From positions 35,501,019 to 35,565,018 of the forward strand of contig CM032665.1 in assembly GCA_019095985.1 (NCBI GenBank): a stretch of DNA of 64,000 bases, read 5' to 3'. The translations under genes were made by a program, and so were the position numbers. How positions within the stretch are numbered: position 1 is the first letter of the stretch; the number at the start of each line of letters is the position of its first letter. Below are positions 22,801 to 34,400 of this stretch, one piece after another. Source of the DNA: Streblospio benedicti. Taxonomy: Eukaryota; Annelida; Polychaeta; Spionida; Spionidae. The notes beneath the pieces are model-generated. The model worked only from the letters and a program-made list of their open reading frames with translations. It had not been told where the DNA came from and searched no databases.

Positions 22801-25800
22801 AAACCTGTTTACCACTTACCGGCAAAAATTAGAAACAGGTAAACACAATAAACAAATCAATTTTGAATTTTCTATTTTTCGTCATGTTTTCGTGATCAGT
22901 TTTTTACAGTTGGAACTGGATATCTTTACTACTTATGTGTAAATGTTATGTTTCAGTTTATGTATTACTGTAGTAAATGATGATCTCTATTTATTTACAT
23001 TTATCTCTTCTGATCAATCGAAATTTTGAATCACTCAAGTTAGTTATTTTCTCCCTTTTAGTCTAGCTGCAATTTGTTCAACTGTATTTGACTTTCACCA
23101 CATATTTACATGATTCATTTTAAAAAGATTTATGGATGCATGTACTATGAGAAGTGACTTGAATAATGATGTTTTTAGGATTCGTGCCAGTCAGTCCAAT
23201 GGCACACATGCAGCGAGCCACGAGCGGCGCAATTCCACTTCAGAGAAAGCCGCAGCAGAAACGCTGCGAGTCAAATCAGACATGGCTAAAAAAACCAGGT
23301 AGCTGTCAACTTTGTTATACTACTACTTCTACCACTTATACATCCAAAGGTTTATTTGTCAACTCAGTTGAACTGCTGCGGGTGTCCCAGTAGGTAGGTG
23401 TCCCTAGGGTAGGCAGCAGGCGGCTGTGTCGAATCTCCATGTACAATCTGCCCATGTGCACATCGAAAAAAATGAGAATGTAGCAAAGAGTCCAGATAAT
23501 GTAATAATCCGGATAAAGGATACTTTATTTTAGTATATTGATAAAAGAGGTTCAATTAATCAATCAAATTATTCCTCAATTTGAGCTTGTAGTGTGATAC
23601 AGATGCTTACAGTATACTTACAGGTTATGCTGAGTGGCCGACCAACTATGCTTGTAGAAACGCAATATGATGTGTTATGTGCATTCTGAAATTTTCTTTT
23701 ATTTAAACAGCATACTAAAGCATGTAGATCAATTTAAATACCACAACATAAACAGCCAGCTGGTGACCATCAAAACTCTTGAAGCAGCCAAGTGTAAACT
23801 GAAGGATTTTCATCAGACGTAACTTGCACGGTGCACGTAAGAAGCTGCCTATCTCTACCATGTTAATTGTGACGTCTGCCATTGGAAATCCACAATACGT
23901 CTGGCGAAAATCATTCGATTATGCAATGTCACGTGACCTTGTGTTTTAGCTTACAAGGCATCGTGGTATTTTTATTGGTGTGATATATAATTAAGGTGAA
24001 AAATAGTAGTAGTATTTTCCTTACACTTCCAATGGAAGAGACACTTATATTTTTGACTGAGCATTATCTTTAACAGTCTATAGTTATCATTGATGACTGC
24101 GCATAGCACAATGGTTGGTGACGGTGTGTTTGCAGGAAGCAGTTCCACGTGCTGACACTGGCTGTGTTCCTGCCCGGGCTGGTGGTCGACCCCGAGGTCA
24201 CAGCCGCCGCCTGGTCCTGTGCTCTCATCGTCTTCATCATGCTTGAGGTACACAGCAAACTTTGTTGTATTCATCTACCTCTAACTTATAGTCATTTACA
24301 TATTTGTACCCTACGCACTTCAACTATTCCACAAGCATTCACCCTTTGTCCGTGGAGACTGCCAACAAACCCGCGCGTCACGCATTGGACTGATCAGTCA
24401 TCGCAGACACAGACATTCGACAATGAATTGTTCAACGTGTAAGACATTCATTGGACTACACTGGGTTAATCCACCCAACAACCTTAACACAGTGATATCC
24501 CATTAGTCTAGTACTCAGCTACACTCCTGTTATGTTATCTTATTAGGACAATCTCTATTATTACCTTAGAATCTCGAACAAAATACAAGCATGCACATCT
24601 CATGTATAGTTATTGCCTGTTTATGATGTGTAATGTACACTATGAACTTGACTAGTAGGGTTGATGATTGCCTTGCAGTGTCTGCGTATCGTGGGCGTCT
24701 ACCCCTGGGGGTGCTACCTGGAGGAGTACCTGAGCGTGTTCCGGGACGACCGCGACCAGGGCCCGGTGATCCTCACGCCCATCTACCTGCTCACCGGCTG
24801 CACGCTGCCGCTCTGGCTGTATCCACGCAGCGGTGAGCACCTTCATTTGTGTCCTAACCAGACTTACTTGTGCATTAAGTGTTTCTCTCGTCTCTTGTGC
24901 TTGCTAGAAGGGAGAGATGAGGGCTGAACATTAAGGATAGCCCGGAGGCCTCACCCGGAGGCCCAGGGTCACGCTTGGTTCAGGCCGCACAGCTTTCTTT
25001 GTGTCAGTGAACGGAATTCTCTCTGCTTTAGTATCTTTTTTTGTTGTTCGAGGCTACATTCATGACAGTATTAGGGATATCATGTCACCTTGAATAACTT
25101 GAATAACAATATACAAAGAAATGAATAAACAAAACCGGTAAAAGATCAAACTAAACTCACCTTTATGTAACTTGATTTATTTTAGTTTTCATATCATTTC
25201 TTTTGATAACGCCATTTACTTTTTTGTATATAAAAAATCACGGTAGTGAAAATGTAATTAAAATAATACAGGATTGCTACAATACATGAGTAGTTCAGAG
25301 GGACGTTAACAATTCAAATGATGCAAATAATAAAAACAAAACAATTAATTATTGCTTTACCCTAAAAAAGTATCCAACAATGGTCCTCGATCGTGTAATG
25401 GTTAGAGTCTATGACAATCAAACGTGATTTGTCTTCCATTCTGCCATTACATTGTCGATCCCACACAGTGTGTAGCCACCGTAGAGTATAGTGCAAGACG
25501 GTGGCAACACCAAGCACAAGGTTCGGAAGCATTGTTAAAAGGCGTGCCTCGTGTAATGGGGAGCCATCCCTCTGCACGTAAAAAACTCGCCTAGTTTGAA
25601 AACAATAGCTAGCGGGATCTCCCCACCCCGAGGCTCAGTTTGTTGACTAACCTGCTTCTTGAGGCTCATGTACAAACACCATGTGATCTCAATATTCATA
25701 AAAGGCACTTAGGACATGAAGAATGAAGTGAAGTGAAGTGTAATACCAGATGTGATTTATTTCAGGCAGTCACCTGTGTCTGTTCAGCGGCGTGCTGTCA

Positions 25801-27106
25801 TTAGGCATCGGTGACACGGCCGCGTCTGTTGTCGGCACTTGGATCGGCCGCCACAAGTGGCCAGGTATTGGCGTCTTATTTATATTCACAACATAGTTCC
25901 TCTGATTTAGAGAAACTGACCTTTTTGATTAATGAAAAATGGAAAGTTCTATCTTACTTTATTTAGATTGCTTGGAATTTCAGAAACAATAAAATGTTTG
26001 CATAATTTATTATATCTCATTTTATATGTATTTTAGCCATAATTTTATGGAGTTTTATGTAATGTGATATGAAATAGGTCATTAGCCTCATTCGACTTAT
26101 AATTTTTAGTCGGATGCGCAGTGACCTAGTTACGAAAAAAGTTGACTTAAAAGCAATCAGGGAAATCATCGCCGCTAAAAACGTCGAAGTTCCCAGTTGA
26201 ATGGAAACTGTGCACAATGTTTTTTAGTCACACTTATTCGGGCCCAGTCGAATGAGGCTATTGTAAATAGGTTAAGAGTAATTAGGTGACTAATAAACCC
26301 TTGAAACGTTGGATGTTTTGTATTCTGTTTTATTTGATTAGTATCTTATGTAAGTACAATACCATGCCAATACAATAAATGAACAAACAAACAAACAGAC
26401 TTATGGAGCCTGCTCACTCATTGCTTCTCTACGTCTCACATTTGTCCTTACTACTGGAAAATGTCTTAAACGTCGTGTAGTTGATATAGTCTAAGAAAAA
26501 CCATGTTATTTGGCCTATAGAAATGTATGTATATATTGTCGGGTTGCTTTGCAACGTTCTGGTCATGAAATTTTTTTGTTTCAAGATGCCTGCAGTGTGA
26601 TGTTAGTCCATTAATTAGTCACCGCACAGCTTCATGTATGAATAATATACAGTTGAATCCTTGTAAATGTAACTGTAATGTTAAGAGAGAGAATAAAACA
26701 TTTGAGTAAGCCCTAATTTCAAGTTTTGGAGTGATGTACAATGGAAACTTTGTCCGTATGTGCATCGCCATATGTGTTCTTTTTATTGTAGACTCGCAGA
26801 AGAGTGTAGAAGGCACGCTGGCGTCCATCTTCTGCCAACTCGTCTTCATGTGGGCATTCTCGTATACAGGTAATGCTTGTTATGGTTCAAACTTAAAACC
26901 TCGCTCATCTATTGTCCTTGTCATACTGGTTGTTCTGTATGTGGTGATACTAACGCCTCTCTCTGTGCCCCTCAGTGTGGTGTCCGGCGTTCACGTGGCC
27001 GGGGCTGGTCACCGCCGTGACCTTGACCTCACTGTTGGAGGCCACGACCTCGCAGATCGACAACCTCGTGCTGCCGCTGCTCATGTACGTCCTCACCATG
27101 TCATAG
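13825..27106 (+). CDS. DOLK: Dolichol kinase (about 15 coding exons)
   Basis: Dolichol kinase is a polytopic ER membrane enzyme that uses CTP to make dolichyl phosphate for N-glycosylation, GPI anchors and mannosylation. Exons: 13825-13906, 14073-14166, 15065-15153, 15611-15760, 16456-16616, 18999-19165, 20889-20954, 21756-21944, 22705-22838, 23179-23298, 24136-24247, 24679-24832, 25766-25864, 26792-26869 and 26976-27106. They give about 608 residues against 538 in human. Diagnostic C-terminal blocks are [44 protein letters not shown] and [13 protein letters not shown] before the stop. About a dozen hydrophobic segments are visible. A hydrophilic insert lies at 22820-23298. Exon 4 appears to use a GC donor, and exon 5 does not keep frame (listed separately). 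The mammalian gene is intronless. Confidence 0.92.
15611..15760 (+). CDS. DOLK: DOLK exon 4 with apparent GC splice donor
   Basis: The exon carries a hydrophobic segment ([20 protein letters not shown]) followed by a Lys/Glu-rich loop. The frame of the next exon requires a phase-1 end, reached at ACAG|GCGAGT, a GC-AG type donor. The alternative GT at 15801 would leave phase 0 and run into a stop in exon 5. Confidence 0.7.
16456..16616 (+). CDS. DOLK: DOLK exon 5, internal one-base frame conflict
   Basis: Entered in phase 1 from exon 4, the exon reads an Ala/Pro-rich loop and then [17 protein letters not shown]. The family-like hydrophobic stretch [13 protein letters not shown] at its end lies in another frame, and only that frame joins exon 6 ([10 protein letters not shown]). 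The exon is 161 nt where a multiple of three is needed, so about one base seems to be missing. The region is very GC-rich, so a sequencing or assembly error is most likely. An unseen splice site or a real mutation remain possible. Confidence 0.75.
16764..18011. mobile_element. Probable piggyBac-type non-autonomous element (TTAA target duplication)
   Basis: TTAA at 16760-16763 and at 18012-18015 flank ends that form an imperfect inverted repeat (CCCGCTTAGTGCC at left, GGCGTCAAGAGGG at right). Just inside the left end, TAGTGCCG-TGGCGCATATATGC is repeated twice as subterminal repeats. Near the right end, CTGGCACTGAGGGGG echoes it inverted. No transposase frame is left. The element occupies most of DOLK intron 5. 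Confidence 0.66.
18012..18884. other. DOLK intron 5, right part
   Basis: This is AT-rich intronic DNA between the TTAA element and the hammerhead-like motif. No coding exon or further repeat could be supported. Confidence 0.5.
18885..18920 (+). ncRNA. Hammerhead-ribozyme-like core
   Basis: The order CTGACGA - G - GCTCTT - GAAAGA - AAGAGC - GAAA matches the hammerhead catalytic core CUGANGA, a perfect 6-bp stem II and GAAA. After the core, GTCTTGCC can pair imperfectly with GGCAAAGCC about 50 nt upstream, next to a CTA that could serve as the NUH cleavage triplet. Stem I is not evident, so the copy is probably decayed. Hammerheads of this kind are known in Penelope-like retroelements and other repeats; no such coding sequence was seen here. 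Confidence 0.45.
19545..20876. mobile_element. Cluster of tRNA-derived SINE-like units, direct and inverted
   Basis: One module (TGTGTTTCCCAATGCTTGCG, a TA tract, then AACGATAGATATAGCTGAAG and AACCCTAAGCTTCCATTTAA) occurs in direct orientation near 19550, 19828 and 20209 and inverted at 20605-20757. A second module carries a perfect tRNA B box, GGTTCGAATCC, near 19750 and 20137, and inverted near 20826. A third tRNA-like module with a B box on the minus strand (GGGACTCGAACTC) lies near 19985. The modules share DOLK intron 6, and a trace of the first recurs near 46140. Confidence 0.75.
20955..21755. other. DOLK intron 7
   Basis: This is intronic DNA with no recognised repeat or exon. It ends in the CACACCTAG acceptor of exon 8. 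Confidence 0.5.
21945..22704. other. DOLK intron 8
   Basis: AT-rich intron with no supported feature. The frame continuing from exon 8 to 22124 is read-through into the intron. Confidence 0.5.
23711..23818 (+). CDS. Possible in-frame DOLK cassette exon
   Basis: This stretch follows a pyrimidine-rich tract with acceptor AAACAG and ends at a GTAACT donor. It is exactly 108 nt and open in the phase left by the preceding exon (phase 2 on both sides). It would insert 36 residues beginning [13 protein letters not shown] before KQFHVLT. Skipping it restores the RKQFH motif found in relatives, so it is at best optional. If the donor were not used, a stop follows at once. Confidence 0.35.
25383..25480 (+). 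repeat. tRNA-derived SINE or tRNA pseudogene (Asp/Glu-like head)
   Basis: TCCTCGATCGTGTAATGGTTAG resembles the 5' half and A box of a tRNA-Asp. A degenerate B box (TTGTCGATCCCAC) follows about 65 nt later. The acceptor stem does not close and the anticodon arm is not credible, so it is not a functional tRNA. It lies in DOLK intron 12. Confidence 0.45.
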
Positions 27107-29349
27107 TGCGCTCCGGCATGGGGGCTCGCGGCAGAGCAGCTGCCAGCTATATGGGATAACATCCTGCATGGGTCATGGTAAAGCAGCTGCTTTGGAGATA
27201 TCAAGCTTTAATATGATATAGGTAGCAATGTTTGAGGGGTTACTAGAACTAAATCTAGAAGTAACACAATTCTTGTTTGTTGTTACTTTTGTCACACCCA
27301 GAAGTAGCCCACTAACGTGCCCTATTATTATTACGGGCAAGTTAGCGATGAAAATCTTAAACTATTAATTGATTGTCACTGACTCGGTAACAATGTATGA
27401 TTTGAGTGATTGACATGGATTGAATCAAGTTGAAATTAAAAAAAAGTATTATGTCATGATGATTAATCAATCATTGTTCAATTGGTATATATTAAAGTTT
27501 ATATTTTTGGTCATAAATTTTATGGTAATGATATTTCATGTTGAAAGTAAAGTCATAATCAATTTATTATATATTGTTTTCAATAGTAATGATACTATGG
27601 TCGGACAGTATTCTCACTGCCAAGTCAAATTATAGGATAAATCAAAGGTTTTTTGTCAATTTGAAACCATTGAATTGTAAAATTGTGTGTTGCTCAATTT
27701 GTATGAATTCTTATTTTCTATTCTTTGATAATTACAAAGCTGGTAGTGTCTTGGTGTTTTATTTGCGATGTTCAAAAGTACAGAAGGTTGTGGTCAAATG
27801 TTTACATAGATCATGATTGCATTGTGATTTTTAAAAGTTGTGTTGTGATCAAATAAGTTTTATGACCTTGATATGGAAGGTACAAATTATTGTGCAGTAT
27901 TAGATTTTGTTGTTGTTTCCTACACAGGAATAATGTAATGCAAGACAATTATTTTTATTAAGACAATTGCAAAAGTGTTGTATTCGTAATTTTAAAAGCA
28001 GATTTTAAAATATTCAGAATAATGATATATGTGATCAGATGACTGTGAATTGGTCTAGCATTTGGTGTGGATATTTCTACAGTCACTCTTCAAACTTGTT
28101 TTGTCAGTGAGTTGTATTACATAAGAGATTAACATTCAGATTAACGCTATAAGATTAACACTATTAGGTCTACACACTCATCTAGAGTAAACTTGGAAAA
28201 TCAACTTGAATGCGGGAGAGATTTAAATATTAATACCCAATGAAATGCGTTTGGATGCATTTTCATAATTCAATAACTGTGCTATATAGATATGTATGTT
28301 TGAAGACCAATTATGTAAATATTTTTAAGTAGAAAATTATTTTGATAGATTATTTTTCTGTCTATTGAATGAAATGTGATAGTTTTTTTTAGTGTGACGT
28401 GTGTATGAGAAGGTATGATATACAAAATACTCAAATGAATACCTCTTGTGTTTAAAACCGTGACCAGGAAGTGAAAATAATTGGTGGCTGATTATTCTGA
28501 CATACCATATGTTAAAAGTAGGTAATATTATGCAAGTCAAAAATATTCTGTATAATCAGTGGCAATGTGTAATTTGGAAATGTCTATCATAGAATATGAG
28601 ATTGCACGTACGAATGATATAAATTTCACTTTTCTATAGATGTGTTGTACTTTAGATACCATATAGATGCCTTAGAAAAATGTTGTGGATAGAGAATAGA
28701 ATATGCTAGAGTATATAAATGCGATATTTTTCACAAATCACAGATTATATTTCATATGCGTCAATGACAGGCACTCATAGTATTGTTATCTTCTGGTACT
28801 TGAGAGAATTGGAATTAGCGGATTATGTACAATCTATTGAGGTATTTGAATGACATATTCTCAGTGTACATTTAGAAACCTGCTGTAATATCTGTGAAAG
28901 TTTCATTAAGTTTGGATAGATATTAATATGCAAACCTATAGTAAAAATCAATCATTTCACAACCACATTTCATATATGGTATATAAAGTGCCAATGTTAG
29001 CGAAACTTTAGGGAATTCATCGAATACTTGTGATAATCCCCATAATTCCAATTCCTACCAGAACCTGAAAGCAGCAGTGTTTGATTTTCTAATATTTTCT
29101 TTCACAAAAGTCCTTGATTCTAGTCAGCTTATTAATAGCAAATCAAATGTGAATTATGTCATGAAATCTATAATAAAAATTACAAAGACTATATATGCTC
29201 GTATATTTTTGTTCAAGATTATTAGGATTTTTTAAGATGGATAGTGTGAAGCCCTTTAAATTCGTAGGTTTGATAATTTTGCGGTCATCTGTAAAGGTAT
29301 GGGCACATGCAGCACTATCTCTGTGAGTTATTAGCACATCGACAGTGGG
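27107..29349. other. DOLK 3' untranslated and convergent intergenic DNA
   Basis: The DOLK stop is at 27104-27106. An ATTAAA at 27435-27440 is the nearest poly(A)-signal-like hexamer seen, and a canonical AATAAA occurs only near 30133. The rest is AT-rich, with no coding exon or recognised repeat. Confidence 0.5.
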
Positions 29350-29760
29350 AATTATTTTATTAAGGTAGCCATAAGTACAACATCGATCGAACGTCGGTCA
29401 TACTCACGTGCAACTTACGTTGTTCACACAAGGTGATTCCTAAAGCACGGCATTCGTACGTTCATGGTACTGTGTTTGTACAGGGAGTGCATTGCGCCAG
29501 TACAGTATCTGTACCAACAATGTACGGGTAAATCCTCTGTTCTTATATGGCAATCGGTGAAAGGTCTCCACACTGCCTACTTATGGTCAGACCACTGCTG
29601 ACATTGGTCGTGGGGGAAGTTTGGCTAGTCAAACTTGTTCTGCAGCCACCGTACTGCCTTAAAAAAGCCTACGACTGCTGCACTAAACACTGATCATTAT
29701 GGTCTGTGTAAGTTTTTAGCCGTAGACTGGCAGTAGACACATGCACACCCTTATCAAAGA
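29350..29760. mobile_element. Old copy of the 43-kb inverted-repeat element
   Basis: Segments such as CGTGCAACTTACGTTGTTCA, CCACCGTACTGCCTTAAAAA and GCCGTAGACTGGCAGTAGAC correspond, with many differences, to the interior of the element at 42992-43455. The terminal repeats are no longer clear, so this is an older, eroded copy. Confidence 0.55.
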
Positions 29761-30789
29761 AAGTGCTAACCCCCTTAAACGTAATCACAAATATTCAATT
29801 CCAAGAATCCTCAATTGATTCACAACCCGGATCAAGTTATTCCCCACCATAAATGTTGGCGGACTTATATGATAGTGACAATGATTGTGAAATAATGGAT
29901 ACTGAAATTCTATGCTCTTTCTCTGTGTTTTGTGTAGCATACATAAAGGCTTTTTACAATAGAATTATATGTGTGAAAACAAATTACTGATACCACTTCA
30001 ACAAATTTTGATGTATTTCATTTATTGATATATATATTTTATGATGAATATGTTTAAAAAAATGCATATAATACTGGATATATTACTCCACTCATGTTTT
30101 GAAATCGAACCGTTTAAAGGATAAAATGATGAAATAAACGTCTCTTCATCATAATATAATCACAGAAAGTTGAGCAATTTTATATCATTTAATGCATTTT
30201 ATAATAGTTTTAAATACACTGAATCAATAGTGGTTGGAAACTGATCATAAATTCCTTACTGGATTTATCACGGCATTCATGGTAATTTCATTAAACAGCA
30301 ATGAGGATGGCGCTATCACTATGAATCACTATGAATCACTATGAATGCTAATGAAATGTGCAGTAAGCAATGTTCAAACCATTGAGTCAATGCCTTTAAA
30401 ACTTTTATAACATGTCTGTACCTGAATCCAGATATAACACACATGATTGGATTCATTACATTGTTACATAATACAACGTACATGTAATACATTATCACAA
30501 TAACAGGACGGTTCATAGAAACGTTCACCTGTGCTCACACACTGTAATACTGAATTGTCAGAAAAGAAAAAAATTCCCTTTTAGGGATGTGGTATACATT
30601 CTTCACAGATAAATAATGCACCATGCCGTAACCTGGGGTCCAGTTAACACCATGGGGTGCCATGAAATACTCACCCTGCCATGCTGTGACGCCCTGGTTC
30701 ACCCATGACATCTGTGTATAATTCGGGACATAACAACATTAAACGTCAAAGAATGAACACTTCTCTCATCTTGGGTTTCTTCATTCATA

Positions 30790-30912
30790 ATATATATTAG
30801 AATTTTTTAGATACCAATAGAAACCATTCGGCCTGAAGAAGCTCTTGTGAAAGTCTCGCCAAAATGTGAGCCCCAATGGTTTCTATTGGTATCTAAAAAA
30901 TTCTAATATATA
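30790..30912. repeat. Hairpin repeat with 37-bp arms
   Basis: ATATTAGAATTTTTTAGATA and the next 17 bases are repeated inverted at the other side of a loop of about 47 nt. The loop contains GGCCTGAAGAAGCTCTTGTG followed by AAAGTCTCGCC, which resembles the hammerhead-like motif near 18885 but with a damaged core. Confidence 0.72.
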
Positions 30913-31435
30913 ACATTAAACGTGTTTTGAAATGATTTGATATATTTGACTTTGGAATACATCATTATATGTAACTAAGTCATAGGACTATATCACGTCA
31001 GTCTTAACCTTACTTGGACTCCTAGGTCTAATGACTTAATCACATGTAATTAAATATGATTGCTTTATTTTTAGCACACTGATGTATGCAATATAATAAT
31101 ATTTAGAAATTCAAACACAGTTTTACGTCAATTTTTAGCCTGTTTCGGCACAATGTCAACAATGCAGATGACATACTAATTATCACAGCATGCCTGGATT
31201 TTGGTCTAGGGAAAAATAATTAATTAGCTGTAAATCAAAATTTTTACTCTGGTCACGGGCCAGGTTATCATGATAATGCGGGTTACGTCTCGGTGCATCA
31301 TATCAAGAATGTGCAATGTACATTTTGATAAACTAACATACACTATAGCAATGGTAGAGAAAAAGTATCCATTAGTTGTCTGTACCAGGTACATGTAAGT
31401 GTTTTGAGCAGATAAAACTTATCCATTGTTATAAT

Positions 31436-31441
31436 TTTATT
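31436..31441 (-). promoter_or_regulatory. Poly(A) signal of channel gene 1
   Basis: On the minus strand AATAAA begins only two bases after the stop codon of the channel gene (TGA at 31446-31444). If this signal is used, the 3' untranslated region is only a few tens of bases. Confidence 0.45.
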
Positions 31442-31443
31442 GT

Positions 31444-34400
31444 TCATAAGTTGAATGTATCTGCTTCAACTAAAGGTGCAACACGTTTGCCAAGGTTTTT
31501 TTCTGCTTTTTGCACTTTTTCCTGAAAAAGTATTTTTAGACTAATTTAAAAACCTCCGCTACATTTTGAAGATTTTGTAAATTTCAATATTATTTTGCAA
31601 AATCCAATCATAGTCAAAAAGCATTACATAGTTAAACTATCTCTGTCATAGTCCTGATACAGATATTATAGGCCATTATTATATAGATGTAAAGAACGAA
31701 GTTAAACCTACCTGCTGTTCTCTATCTTTTTTGGCATATTTTCTTTGTTTCCTGTATATCTGAAATAGTTTTATTGAATAATTATAGGGTTAAACATTTT
31801 ATAATTTACAATTAGACATCCAAACTATAAATAAATTCTATGTATTATTTTGTATGTAAGGTTATTCTTATTACTATTTTGCTATAATAGTACTGTTCAA
31901 TATAATCATACACAACAAATTACCGTAAAATGCTGAATAAAGCATGTATTTAAATAAATTCCAAGGATTGATTTCAGACAGAAATACGTTTTTAAGGGTC
32001 TTTGATTAAATGGGTGTTTATGTTTGGCTGCTATTAACATCAAACGTGCACTAATGTTCGGACCAACAAAATCAGAACACAACACCACTAAAAACAAAAC
32101 CATCCACTAAATTTAAATTCAGAGGATGGTAATGTGCTGACACTAAATTCATGGAGTAACATTTTCTATTATAACTAAAAAATGGTAATAAATATTAAAA
32201 TAAACATAGAAATTAAATGCTATTTTTTGTGCAAGATCTGACAGTGCAATTTTTGTTTTTTTGAATGTGAACACTTACATGGAAATGGTATTTTTTAGTC
32301 TCTTTGAGGGACAAAGTCAGACATTTTGAACATTCCTAATTTGGGGATTAGGTCCACTGATTAAAACAGCAAAGTTTGTTTATATTTTATAAATTAAAAT
32401 GCTGTTCTTCCATCATTGGTACCGAATCCCCAATGTAGGCTTATTTGAAATGTTTGACTGCCTCTCACAGGGACCGAAAAAATGCCATTTTCATGTAAGT
32501 ATTCACTATTATGTAAACCAAATAGAATATTAGAAATTACAATGTAGATCTGGCAAAAAATAGCGTATAATTCCTATAATTATTATTTGATATTCATGAC
32601 CATTTGTTTTAGTTAGAATAGAAAATGTTACTTCATGAACTTCCTGTCAGCACATTAGGATGTGTTGTGATAGCAAAATCGTCTGTCAGTTATGTAACAA
32701 GCAATGATGTAGATGTTTCGAAAGATGGGATTATTTACAAAGGTATCTAAATTAACGCCGCCCCCCAGGTATATCCAAATTATCACCCATAGCTATTAAA
32801 CAGCATTTTATGGTAGGAATTCAAAGATCTACTTCAAGCACTTCTACAGACATTACTTGAGCATGTCACATACAAATATTATTCACCACTATCCTTTCCC
32901 ACATTGCTTTTCAATGTACATGTAATTATACTTGTCTATTTTTTGAAACAATATTGTATAAAAACACAAATATATATGTATAATATTAAACACATCAGAA
33001 AACATACAAAAGTAAATAGTAAAACTATAAAACTGAATAAAAGAATTAACATTTTTAAAATTTACTGCAGGAAATAAATTAAAAATAAACAATGAACTCT
33101 ATATTATGTGTCAATGTTAACTAGCAAAATATTAATCTGATATCCACCAGTTATTTGTGCAAATGTTAGCAAATCTACAATGTGCCTGTGATAATGTCTA
33201 AAAAAATATATAAAGTTACATTTTGCTGGAATGAATACCATTTTTTCTAGACAGGAATTATGGTACTTTTAGTCTTCTTTGACTTTTTGTTATTATGGAG
33301 AAACTGAAAATTTAAGAGCATGTTAAAAGCCATCAACATATTTTTTTTTGATGAATGGAAACATTATCAATTCAATAAGAGACAATCGTTCTAAAATCAT
33401 CATTTAAAACTCATTATTCATATGCTTATTTTATGTTGAATTCCATTTTAATTAAAGTATTCTACCTTTTTATTTTGTAACTGTGATGGAAGAAAGAATT
33501 TTACTTTTTTTATACAGAATGGATCAGTGCTATAAAAAAGGAATGTACATGTACACACGCAGGAAATAAAACTACAAACATTTGACTTGGAACATGAAGT
33601 GTATGGTTTTCAAAATGGGCTAATAATGAATACTAAAGTACAAAAAATGTGTTAGATTTTTTCATCAAACATGAATTATGTGAAACGTTTTTTTTTGTAA
33701 GTTGCTGATGAAGACCCATTTTTGAATAAATGAACAAGGGAGAATTTTGATAAACAAAAATCACTTCTTAAAAGCCATGTTTTTTTCTCTTTATGGGCTC
33801 TTTTTGCACACATACTTTCTTATGTATTTCATACTTTTGAATACGAGGCGTATGATCCGTAATACCTGACAATAGTTTCACTGTAAGTTTGTATTGTTCA
33901 TAACAAAGGATTTATTGGTTGACAGATACTGTGTAGAATGAGAGGTTAATTGTTGTCATTTGGGCTATCATGAAGAACCAAGCCTCATTTTGAATGCAAC
34001 ATTGCGGACATATTTAAAGTGCCCATAAAAAGCTGTCCTTGAATGATGTAAGGGAAGTTGCATAATTTATCCCACAGGGGTGATTGGTCATATGGAGTAG
34101 AGAAAATTATCAAAATGAGCGACTCCCACATTACGCCATAAATGAAAATTGAGCAACCCCCATATGGCTTCATAAAAAATTGAGTGACAATAGCGAGGAT
34201 GTATCAAAACAGCCCTGATACAGTAATAATCTTTTAAATATTCTTTTATATTTGCCAATTGTCTAGCTGAAGAATGCTTTTTTTCTTTTAATTAATCGCC
34301 TGATGGGCTGAAATTTTAAGGACACCATTTGGAATTAGTGATGTCACGTTAATAATGTGCATGAGGATATTTTTCATCCAAAAAATAAGGAAGTTATTGT

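Noticed and set aside
13825-27106. DOLK locus as a pseudogene
   Set aside because: Only exon 5 shows a frame conflict; all other exons keep frame, splice sites and conserved motifs, which argues for a functional gene with a local sequence error.
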